DNA of 12,917 bases, taken from the NCBI GenBank assembly GCA_021160885.1, contig JAGHBR010000267.1, forward strand, positions 1 through 12,917, read 5' to 3'. Below the pieces are notes generated by a model. It ran no database searches. It was not told where the DNA came from and worked only from the letters and a program-made list of their open reading frames with translations. This document shows, piece after piece, positions 7,477-12,917 of the stretch (its first letter is position 1; each line of letters opens with the position of its first letter). The DNA comes from Caldisericaceae bacterium. GTDB lineage: Bacteria; Calditrichota; Calditrichia; Calditrichales; Calditrichaceae. The translations under genes and the position numbers were made by a program.

Positions 7477-7797
7477 TCCGGACCAAAGTAAGCCACTGAA
7501 TCGCCAAGAATAAAAGTCATTCATCCCGCTGATTCAGAGTTCGCTTTTACTGCTTTTTAAAAAACACTTCCTTTATGAAAGAGGAAAAATTTTAAATTTG
7601 CAAACAATAGTACAACCACAAGTTTACTTTTAAATGGACAAAGATCATTCAAATTGTCCGTTAAAAAGCATATCTTTAAAAAAAGCAAGTCAAAATTCTT
7701 GCTCATCTCTTTTGCTTCACATCAATATTTTGTAAATTAGTGCGTTGTATTTTCATTAAATAATGAATTTTGCCAAATTTTAAACGGGGGAGTTTTT
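7477..7797. other. 321-bp intergenic region before the acyl-CoA mutase genes
   Basis: No gene is seen on either strand. It holds a terminator-like hairpin next to the response regulator (7487-7558). Two small hairpins follow: GGACAA (7636-7641) with TTGTCC (7654-7659), and AGCAAG (7684-7689) with CTTGCT (7698-7703). The strong ribosome binding site GGGGGAG lies at 7786-7792. A promoter for the mutase must lie here if it is a separate unit, but I could not pick one with confidence. Confidence 0.6.
7487..7558 (+). terminator. Probable imperfect intrinsic terminator after the response regulator
   Basis: CTGAATC (7496-7502) pairs with GATTCAG (7531-7537). The stem extends imperfectly outward, AGTAAGC (7487-7493) with GCTTTTACT (7543-7551), and is followed by a short T-tract at 7553-7558. 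The 28-nt loop and the bulges make this weaker than the terminator at 5275. Confidence 0.45.
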
Positions 7798-9441
7798 ATG
7801 GATCCTAAAGCATTCAAGCGCTGGCAACAAGAAGTGGCTAAAGCCAAGTTACGCGACGCCAAGTTTATCACCGCCTCTGGAGAACCGGTTGAAATGCTGG
7901 CTACACCTGAATCGATCAAAGATCTGGATTACGATCGTGATTTGGGCCTGCCGGGACAATATCCTTTCACCAGGGGCGTTCACGCAACCATGTACCGCGG
8001 GCGTTTGTGGACCATGCGTCAGTTTGCCGGGTTTGGCACACCGGAAGATACCAACCGGCGCTTTAAATATCTGCTGGAGAACGGACAAACAGGACTTTCG
8101 GTGGCTTTCGATTTGCCAACCCTGATGGGACGTGATGCGGATGATCCCTGGAGCGAAGGCGAAGTCGGTGTGTGCGGTGTTTCTGTTAGCTCGCTACGGG
8201 ACATGGAAATTCTGTTTGATGGCATTCCGCTGGATAAGGTTTCCACTTCCATGACCATCAATTCACCGGCTATTATTTTGTTAGCCTTTTACATTGCTGT
8301 CGCCGAAAAACAGGGTGTTAAACAGGAGCAGTTACGTGGTACGGTGCAAAATGACATTTTAAAAGAATATATTGCGCAAAAAGAATATATCTTCCCGCCA
8401 ACGCCTTCCATGCGCATAATTGTGGACATGATCGAGTATTGTACGGAACACTTACCTCAGTGGAATACGATCAGCATCAGTGGTTACCACATTCGCGAAG
8501 CCGGTTCTACAGCACTACAGGAATTGGCTTTTACGCTGGCCGACGGTTTTGCTTACATCGAAGCTGCTCTGGAACGGGGATTAGATATTGACGCCTTTGC
8601 CCCGCGTCTGTCTTTTTTCTTCAATTCGCACAATGACTTTTTTGAAGAAATTGCCAAATTTCGGGCAGCACGCCGTATTTACGCCAGACGCATGAAAGAG
8701 AAGTATGGCGCTAAAAAAGAAAGCTCATGGTTGTTGCGTTTTCATACGCAAACAGCTGGTTGTACCTTAACAGCCCAGCAGCCAGAAAACAACATTGTCC
8801 GCGTGGCTTACCAGGCGCTGGCTGCCGTATTGGGCGGTACGCAAAGTCTGCACACCAATTCCATGGATGAAACGCTGGCCCTGCCATCGGAAAAAGCTGT
8901 AAAAATAGCTTTGCGTACGCAGCAAATTTTAGCTTACGAAACAGGCGTGCCTCACACTATTGATCCTTTAGCTGGCAGCTATTTTGTTGAGAATCTAACC
9001 AACAAAATGGAACAGGGCGCCGAGGAATACTTTCGTAAAATTGAAGAATTAGGCGGTGTAATTCCTGCCATCGAAAAAGGATTATTTCAGCGTGAGATTG
9101 CGGAAGCCGCCTACCGCTACCAACTGGAAATTGAAAATAATGATCGTTACATTGTCGGCGTAAACGCTTTTCAGGACAAAGACGAAAAAATCGAAATTCT
9201 CCTTTTGCAGATTTCGCCAGAAGTGGAGCAGGAACAGGTTAAACGCTTGCAACAGTTAAAGCGGGAACGAGACAACAATAAAGTGCAATCTCTTTTAAAA
9301 GAATTAAAACAAGCAGCCATCGAAAACCGGAATTTGATGCCGGTCATCATTGAAGCGGCCAAAGCCTACGCAACGGTAGGCGAAATGGTCAACACCTTAA
9401 AGGAGGTCTTTGGAGAATATCAGGAACCAACCGATTTTTAG
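7798..9441 (+). CDS. Adenosylcobalamin-dependent acyl-CoA mutase, large subunit (isobutyryl-CoA mutase-like)
   Basis: This is the catalytic TIM-barrel subunit of a coenzyme B12 radical mutase that moves a CoA-thioester group between adjacent carbons. It has 547 residues and no B12-binding domain; that is encoded by the next gene. Conserved blocks include YPFTRGVHATMYRGR (55-69), QNDILKE (184-190), SISGYHIREAG with His231, and QSLHTNSMDE (349-358). Two positions select substrate in this family. In methylmalonyl-CoA mutase they are Tyr89 and Arg207, which binds the carboxylate. Here they are Phe76 and Gln194, as in Streptomyces IcmA. Ala103 stands where 2-hydroxyisobutyryl-CoA mutase has Asp. 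Length and split-subunit form also fit IcmA (about 566 residues). GGGGGAG at 7786-7792 sets the start. The family is certain; isobutyryl/butyryl-CoA specificity is inferred. Automatic pipelines would likely call it methylmalonyl-CoA mutase. Confidence 0.92.
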   Translation: MDPKAFKRWQQEVAKAKLRDAKFITASGEPVEMLATPESIKDLDYDRDLGLPGQYPFTRGVHATMYRGRLWTMRQFAGFGTPEDTNRRFKYLLENGQTGLSVAFDLPTLMGRDADDPWSEGEVGVCGVSVSSLRDMEILFDGIPLDKVSTSMTINSPAIILLAFYIAVAEKQGVKQEQLRGTVQNDILKEYIAQKEYIFPPTPSMRIIVDMIEYCTEHLPQWNTISISGYHIREAGSTALQELAFTLADGFAYIEAALERGLDIDAFAPRLSFFFNSHNDFFEEIAKFRAARRIYARRMKEKYGAKKESSWLLRFHTQTAGCTLTAQQPENNIVRVAYQALAAVLGGTQSLHTNSMDETLALPSEKAVKIALRTQQILAYETGVPHTIDPLAGSYFVENLTNKMEQGAEEYFRKIEELGGVIPAIEKGLFQREIAEAAYRYQLEIENNDRYIVGVNAFQDKDEKIEILLLQISPEVEQEQVKRLQQLKRERDNNKVQSLLKELKQAAIENRNLMPVIIEAAKAYATVGEMVNTLKEVFGEYQEPTDF

Positions 9442-9455
9442 TTAAACCCTTTGGC

Positions 9456-9461
9456 GAGGAG
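9456..9461 (+). promoter_or_regulatory. Ribosome binding site that fixes the small-subunit start at 9466
   Basis: GAGGAG lies 4 nt before ATG 9466. The in-frame TTG at 9451 lies upstream of this site and would add five residues absent from the family, so 9466 is chosen. Confidence 0.65.
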
Positions 9462-9465
9462 AGTA

Positions 9466-9879
9466 ATGGAAAAGAAAATACGTGTATTAGTGGCCAAAGC
9501 CGGCTTAGACGGCCATGACCGTGGAGCGAAGGTCGTTGCTTCATTTTTCCGCGATGCCGGTTTTGAAGTAATTTACAGCGGTTTACGACAAACGCCGCAA
9601 ATGATTGTGCAAACCGCCATGCAGGAAGATGTGGATGTGATTGCCATTAGTATTTTGTCTGGCGCACACATGACGGTTTTTCCTAAAATTTTAAAACTGA
9701 TGAAAGAAAATAAGATGAACGATATACTGCTAACCGGTGGCGGCATTATGAGCGATGACGATATTGAAAAATTACAAGCCATGGGAACCGGCCGTTTGTT
9801 TGGCCCGGGAAGTTCGTTAAAAGAAGCAGTGGAGTACATCAGGTATTGGTATGAGAACAAGGGTGCTAAAGGGGAATAG
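9466..9879 (+). CDS. Acyl-CoA mutase small subunit, cobalamin-binding
   Basis: This 137-residue Rossmann-like B12-binding protein carries the cobalamin of the mutase encoded just upstream. The base-off/His-on signature is present: Asp15, His17 and Gly20 in LDGHDRG, followed by the SILSGAH segment (about 62-68) and GGG at 91-93. His17 is the predicted lower axial cobalt ligand. Length matches IcmB (about 136 residues) and the C-terminal domain of fused methylmalonyl-CoA mutases. The gene follows the large subunit by 24 bp and surely shares its transcript. Neither a MeaB/ArgK-type G-protein chaperone nor methylmalonyl-CoA epimerase is adjacent; both often accompany true methylmalonyl-CoA mutases. 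A short hairpin, AGGGG with CCCCT, overlaps the stop codon. Confidence 0.94.
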   Translation: MEKKIRVLVAKAGLDGHDRGAKVVASFFRDAGFEVIYSGLRQTPQMIVQTAMQEDVDVIAISILSGAHMTVFPKILKLMKENKMNDILLTGGGIMSDDDIEKLQAMGTGRLFGPGSSLKEAVEYIRYWYENKGAKGE

Positions 9880-9900
9880 CCCCTGGCGCCCGTAATTCAA

Positions 9901-10032
9901 AAATTAAATAGACATATTGAAACTCATCTTTTTAGAAAATTTTATTTTAGAAAAGTAAAATATGTTTGATTATATTTTACTTTACATTGCTAAAATAAAA
10001 TTTAAATTGTTTTTACTTCCAAATTAAATAGA
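9901..10032. repeat. 12-bp direct repeat flanking the intergenic hairpin
   Basis: AAATTAAATAGA occurs at 9901-9912 and again at 10021-10032, exactly 120 bp apart. The copies bracket the long hairpin, and the second lies just before hsdM in its ribosome binding region. They could be a target-site duplication, tandem operator sites or chance in AT-rich DNA. Confidence 0.5.
9937..10003. repeat. Long AT-rich hairpin between the mutase operon and hsdM
   Basis: This is a two-part, nearly perfect hairpin. The outer stem is AAATTTTATTTTAG (9937-9950) with CTAAAATAAAATTT (9990-10003), 14 bp. The inner stem is AAAGTAAAATAT (9952-9963) with ATATTTTACTTT (9972-9983), 12 bp, closing an 8-nt loop. The two stems are separated by 1 nt on one side and 6 nt on the other. 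Only a short T-tract follows (10010-10014), and the stem is almost pure A/T. It may act as a terminator, as a regulatory cruciform upstream of hsdM, or be a remnant of an inserted element. The structure is certain, the role is not. Confidence 0.7.
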
Positions 10033-10041
10033 GAAAAGGCT

Positions 10042-11910
10042 ATGCTAAATAACTTTAAAGAAAAAGCCAATCTTATCTGGAAAGTGGCAGACCTACTTCG
10101 AGGCGATTACAAGCAATCGGATTATGGTAAAATTATTTTGCCAATGACTGTTTTAAGACGATTAGATTGCGTGCTTGCCCCTACCAAACAAAAAGTTCTG
10201 GATTATCTACCTAAGGTCCAACATCTTTCTGAACGTGCAAAAGATTTAACATTAAACAAAGTTGCCGGATTTAACTTCCACAATTGCAGTAAATTCGACT
10301 TTGAAAAACTTAAAGCTGATCCAGGAAATATTGCAGCGAATTTGCGAAACTATATTAACGGCTTTTCCGCCAACGTGAGAGAAATTATTGAATACTTCGA
10401 TTTCGATAAACACATTGACCGAATGGATGACCCTAAAACAGATTTGCTCTATCTGGTCGTAAAATCATTTGCCGATATTGGCCTTTCGGATATGGACAGC
10501 ATGGAGATGGGCTATGTTTTCGAGGAACTCATACGACGATTTGCGGAGCAAAGCAACGAGACAGCAGGTGAACACTTTACGCCCAGGGAAGTCATTAAGC
10601 TAATGGTCAATGTCCTGTTTAATGCAGATCGTGATATTTTAACCAAAGAAGGCATTGTTAAAACGCTTTACGATCCTGCCTGCGGAACGGGTGGTATGTT
10701 GTCCATTGGCGAAATGCATTTGAAAAGTCTAAATCCTGAGGCTAAACTGGAAGTTTTCGGGCAGGAAATAAATCCCGAAAGTTATGCCATCTGTAAATCT
10801 GACATGCTTATTAAAGGGCAAAATCCAGATAACATAAAATTCGGAAACACTTTCACAGTTGACGGGTTGCCCGACGAAAAGTTTGATTACATGCTGTCCA
10901 ATCCGCCCTTTGGCGTTGACTGGAAAAAAGCGCAAAAAGTGATTAAAGAAGAATATGAAAATCTTGGTTTTGCCGGACGCTTTGGCGCGGGATTGCCGAG
11001 AATCAATGACGGTTCGCTTTTATTCTTGCAACACATGCTTTCCAAAATGAAACCAGAAGATGGTAGCCGCATTGGCATTGTTTTCAACGGCTCACCATTA
11101 TTTACCGGGCAGGCCGGCAACGGCGAAAGTAATATTCGTAAATGGATCATTGAAAACGATTGGCTGGAGGCTATTATCGCTCTTCCAGATCAACTTTTTT
11201 ACAACACAGGTATTTCCACTTACATCTGGATACTTACCAATAAAAAATCACCGGAAAGAAAAGGGAAAATACAATTAATTAACGCTACCGGTAAAAAAGA
11301 TGAAGAATTGATAGAACAGGGCAAACGCAACTTTAACCGCTTTTGGGAAAAGATGGCTCGAAGCCTTGGAAACAAACGAAAGTACATCCCGGAGAATGGC
11401 GAAGACCGTGGCATTGGCTTTATTACCAAGCTTTATGGCGATTTTCAGGAAAACGAATTCGTTAAAATTTATCCCAATGCGTTTTTCGGTTATTGGCGTG
11501 TAACGGTAGAACGCCCCAAATGGGAAAACGAGGAGTTGAAAAACGAAGCATTGAAAAAGTTAAAAAACGGAACGTGGAAAATTGAAAATGGAAAATTAAT
11601 AAAAGAAAACGGAGAAACCGTAAAATTAAAACCAAATACAGAATTGCGCGATTATGAGAACATACCATTCTTACGTGAAGAAAAAGGTAAATTTATTCGC
11701 CAAACCATTGAAGAATATTTTGAACGGGAAGTCAAACCGCACGTACCGGACGCCTGGATTGATCATAACAAAACGAAAATTGGTTACGAAATTAATTTTA
11801 CCAAATATTTTTATGAGTTTAAACCGCTCAGACCATTAGAAGAAATAAGAGCGGAAATTTTAGAATTAGAGCAAGAAGTTTTTGAACTAATAAAAAAAGT
11901 GCTTGAGTAA
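10042..11910 (+). CDS. hsdM: Type I restriction-modification system, DNA adenine methyltransferase subunit HsdM
   Basis: HsdM transfers methyl groups from S-adenosylmethionine to adenine at sites chosen by HsdS, protecting host DNA from the HsdR nuclease. It has 622 residues. The N-terminal HsdM_N helical domain spans about 5-130 (WKVADLLRGDYKQSDYGKII at 13-32). The methyltransferase core spans about 150-480: GEHFTPREVIKLMV (176-189), SAM-binding motif I DPACGTGG (211-218) and catalytic motif IV NPPFG (287-291). The C-terminal tail contains an FEREVKPHVPDAWID block (560-574) and ends in a coiled helix. E. coli HsdM has 529 residues; this one is longer, partly through a Lys/Asn/Glu-rich segment at 494-532. 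hsdS and hsdR are not in the window. The ribosome binding site (GAGAAAAGG, 10031-10039) is only moderate. Assignment is secure. Confidence 0.96.
   Translation: MLNNFKEKANLIWKVADLLRGDYKQSDYGKIILPMTVLRRLDCVLAPTKQKVLDYLPKVQHLSERAKDLTLNKVAGFNFHNCSKFDFEKLKADPGNIAANLRNYINGFSANVREIIEYFDFDKHIDRMDDPKTDLLYLVVKSFADIGLSDMDSMEMGYVFEELIRRFAEQSNETAGEHFTPREVIKLMVNVLFNADRDILTKEGIVKTLYDPACGTGGMLSIGEMHLKSLNPEAKLEVFGQEINPESYAICKSDMLIKGQNPDNIKFGNTFTVDGLPDEKFDYMLSNPPFGVDWKKAQKVIKEEYENLGFAGRFGAGLPRINDGSLLFLQHMLSKMKPEDGSRIGIVFNGSPLFTGQAGNGESNIRKWIIENDWLEAIIALPDQLFYNTGISTYIWILTNKKSPERKGKIQLINATGKKDEELIEQGKRNFNRFWEKMARSLGNKRKYIPENGEDRGIGFITKLYGDFQENEFVKIYPNAFFGYWRVTVERPKWENEELKNEALKKLKNGTWKIENGKLIKENGETVKLKPNTELRDYENIPFLREEKGKFIRQTIEEYFEREVKPHVPDAWIDHNKTKIGYEINFTKYFYEFKPLRPLEEIRAEILELEQEVFELIKKVLE
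11524..11633 (+). repeat. Purine-rich simple-repeat insert within hsdM
   Basis: This in-frame stretch is built from variations of GGAAAA and TTGAAAA, including TGGAAAATT at 11575-11583 and again at 11589-11597. It encodes a low-complexity K/N/E segment in a loop that varies among HsdM proteins. Flanking blocks keep normal family sequence on both sides, so the gene looks functional. Confidence 0.5.
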
Positions 11911-11969
11911 TGATGAAAAAAGAATGCACTGCACAAGTACACTTTGAAATAATTTGCACTAAAAGTTAA
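11910..11969 (+). other. Possible leader micro-ORF overlapping the hsdM stop
   Basis: An ATG that overlaps the hsdM stop (TAATG) opens a 19-codon frame, MMKKECTAQVHFEIICTKS, ending at TAA 11967-11969. It has no clear ribosome binding site beyond possible coupling to hsdM termination. The left arm of the inverted repeat lies in its last codons. It may be chance; no product is claimed. Confidence 0.2.
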
Positions 11970-11986
11970 AAAATCAGTGCAAATTA
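11950..11986. promoter_or_regulatory. Perfect 11-bp inverted repeat before the AlbA_2 gene (candidate operator)
   Basis: TAATTTGCACT (11950-11960) and AGTGCAAATTA (11976-11986) are exact reverse complements with a 15-nt spacer, ending 21 bp before ATG 12008. An extra TGCACT half-site occurs at 11925-11930. No T-tract follows, so a terminator is unlikely. The placement suits a repressor site or an RNA hairpin controlling the next gene separately from hsdM. Confidence 0.5.
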
Positions 11987-12007
11987 AAATCAAATCGGGT
12001 TGTAGCA

Positions 12008-12917
12008 ATGGCTTTACCTTTAAATATTGAAGAATTAATAACTGGAAAAACCGTTGAATGGGAAAGGATTGAATTTCGAAAAGGTTGGAATCCTGAGCGA
12101 GTAATAAAAACTATTACCTCATTTGCCAATGACTTTAATAATTGGGGCGGTGGATACATCATTCTTGGAATAGAAGAAAAAGACGGAAAGCCAGTTTTGC
12201 CACCTGCTGGCATTAAGATAAGTGAAATTGATAAGATTCAAAAAGAGTTAAATGCATTGTGCAGAAAGATCATCCCGAATTATTTTCCTTTAGTGGAGCC
12301 TGTGGATTATAGGGGTAAGAAGATTCTTATATTGTGGTGTCCTGGCGGAAGCGTCAGACCATATAAATGCCCGGACTCGTTATCCGAAAAAAAGCCACGC
12401 TATTTTTATTTCATTCGCAGATATTCGTTAACGGTAAAACCAACAATTGAAGAAGAAAAAGAGCTTATTTCTATGTCTAATCAGATCCCTTTTGACGATA
12501 GAGTAAATCATAGACATAAAATTTCGGATTTCGATTTATCAGCAATAAGAACATTCTTAAACAAAGTAGGAAGCGAGCTCGAAAAAGATATCCCGAATCT
12601 TTCAATTGATGAAATTTCAAGAAGAATGAATATAGCCGAAGGGGCTGAAGAAAATTTATTGCCTAAAAATGTGGGATTACTCTTTTTTGCAAAAGAACCT
12701 CAAAAAATATTTCCGTCCGCCAGAATAGACGTAGTAATATTTGAAGATGAAGCAGGAATACGCTATACAGAAAAAATTTTTGACGGTAATCTTTTTGAAC
12801 AGCTTTTTAATGTGTTGGATTTTTTAAAGAATCAAATTGTTAAAGAAAAGGTGGTTAAAAGGCCAGGCAGAGCAGAAGCGGATCGATTTTTTAATTATCC
12901 TTATGAGGCCCTGGAAG
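12008..12917 (+). CDS. AlbA_2 (Schlafen-like) ATP-binding/regulatory protein, 3' partial
   Basis: The frame is open from ATG 12008 to the window edge, giving 303 residues of a protein that probably continues for another 150-250. The N-terminus has the AlbA_2/divergent AAA_4 pattern: a conserved acidic strand ERIEFRKGWNPE (19-30), a helix with SFAND (38-42), then GGGYIILGIEEKDGKP (47-62). A middle region with FYFIRRYS (132-139) and NVGLLFFAKEP (222-232) matches family members I recall from type I restriction loci. Such proteins are usually called putative transcriptional regulators or ATP-binding proteins; their biochemical role in restriction systems is unclear. It begins 97 bp after hsdM, behind an inverted repeat. 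No strong ribosome binding site is visible. Family placement is good; function is not known. Confidence 0.82.
   Translation, partial: MALPLNIEELITGKTVEWERIEFRKGWNPERVIKTITSFANDFNNWGGGYIILGIEEKDGKPVLPPAGIKISEIDKIQKELNALCRKIIPNYFPLVEPVDYRGKKILILWCPGGSVRPYKCPDSLSEKKPRYFYFIRRYSLTVKPTIEEEKELISMSNQIPFDDRVNHRHKISDFDLSAIRTFLNKVGSELEKDIPNLSIDEISRRMNIAEGAEENLLPKNVGLLFFAKEPQKIFPSARIDVVIFEDEAGIRYTEKIFDGNLFEQLFNVLDFLKNQIVKEKVVKRPGRAEADRFFNYPYEALE

Noticed and set aside
7491..7502. GCCACTG motif resembling part of a cobalamin riboswitch upstream of B12-dependent mutase genes
   Set aside because: It sits about 300 bp before the mutase start, directly behind the response regulator. The preceding cobalamin-riboswitch elements and the later B12-box consensus are not seen, and the bases are explained as one arm of the terminator-like stem with 7531-7537.
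8019..8261. Minus-strand frames opposite the mutase gene (also 7849-8088 and 9573-9860)
   Set aside because: They are antisense shadows of conserved coding sequence, with no domain features or ribosome binding sites.
9870..9884. AGGGG/CCCCT hairpin at the stop of the mutase small subunit as a terminator
   Set aside because: Its stem is only 5 bp, it overlaps the stop codon, and no T-tract follows.
9913..10020. Segment between the 12-bp direct repeats as a complete MITE or insertion sequence
   Set aside because: Its two ends are not inverted repeats of each other and it encodes no transposase. The palindrome is internal, so a standard mobile-element call is not supported.
11462..11668. Minus-strand frame rich in Phe and Leu opposite hsdM
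   Set aside because: The odd composition (repeated FHFQFS-like residues) is simply the complement of the purine-rich repeat in hsdM; it is useful as a sign of that repeat but not as a gene.
1..12917. CRISPR arrays, tRNA or rRNA genes
   Set aside because: No regularly spaced repeats and no tRNA- or rRNA-like segments were noticed in the gaps, which are short and AT-rich.

Overview
The window reads as a moderately AT-rich bacterial chromosome segment, with core genes on the left and the start of a defence module on the right. All recognised genes are on the + strand. The gene mix is a GAF-SpoIIE phosphatase, a STAS antagonist, a response regulator with PATAN/DUF4388 and Roadblock-like domains, and a split acyl-CoA mutase. 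Together with Shine-Dalgarno sequences before most starts, this fits a thermophilic or anaerobic member of the FCB superphylum such as Calditrichota. That placement is an impression from gene style, not a proven identity.

Layout. 1-624: C-terminal half of an MgtE magnesium channel, cut by the window edge. 733-990: small secreted fragment of a carboxypeptidase-regulatory-like domain. 1159-5250: a signalling and sugar-enzyme cluster made of a SpoIIE/PP2C phosphatase, a STAS anti-sigma-factor antagonist and, 6 bp after it, a GH13_18 glucoside phosphorylase, closed by a clear intrinsic terminator at 5275-5310. 5542-7476: cdsA and, 9 bp later, the response regulator. 7798-9879: the two subunits of an adenosylcobalamin-dependent acyl-CoA mutase. 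9880-10041: an AT-rich intergenic stretch with a 67-nt hairpin flanked by a 12-bp direct repeat. 10042-12917: the type I restriction-modification methyltransferase gene hsdM, followed by an AlbA_2/Schlafen-type ATP-binding protein that runs off the end. hsdS and hsdR are presumably further right.

How the genes work together. The phosphatase and the STAS protein are two of the three usual parts of a partner-switching circuit; the anti-sigma kinase and sigma factor are not here. Co-location with the phosphorylase suggests that sugar or compatible-solute metabolism is tied to that signal. The mutase pair resembles methylmalonyl-CoA mutase, but its two substrate-selecting positions are Phe76 and Gln194, the isobutyryl-CoA mutase pattern, so a default methylmalonyl-CoA mutase label is probably wrong.

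The most notable points are this mutase specificity, the hairpin with flanking repeats at the boundary between core genes and the restriction locus, the purine-rich in-frame insert in HsdM, and the AlbA_2 gene behind its own inverted repeat inside the restriction operon. I found no convincing wholly new system.
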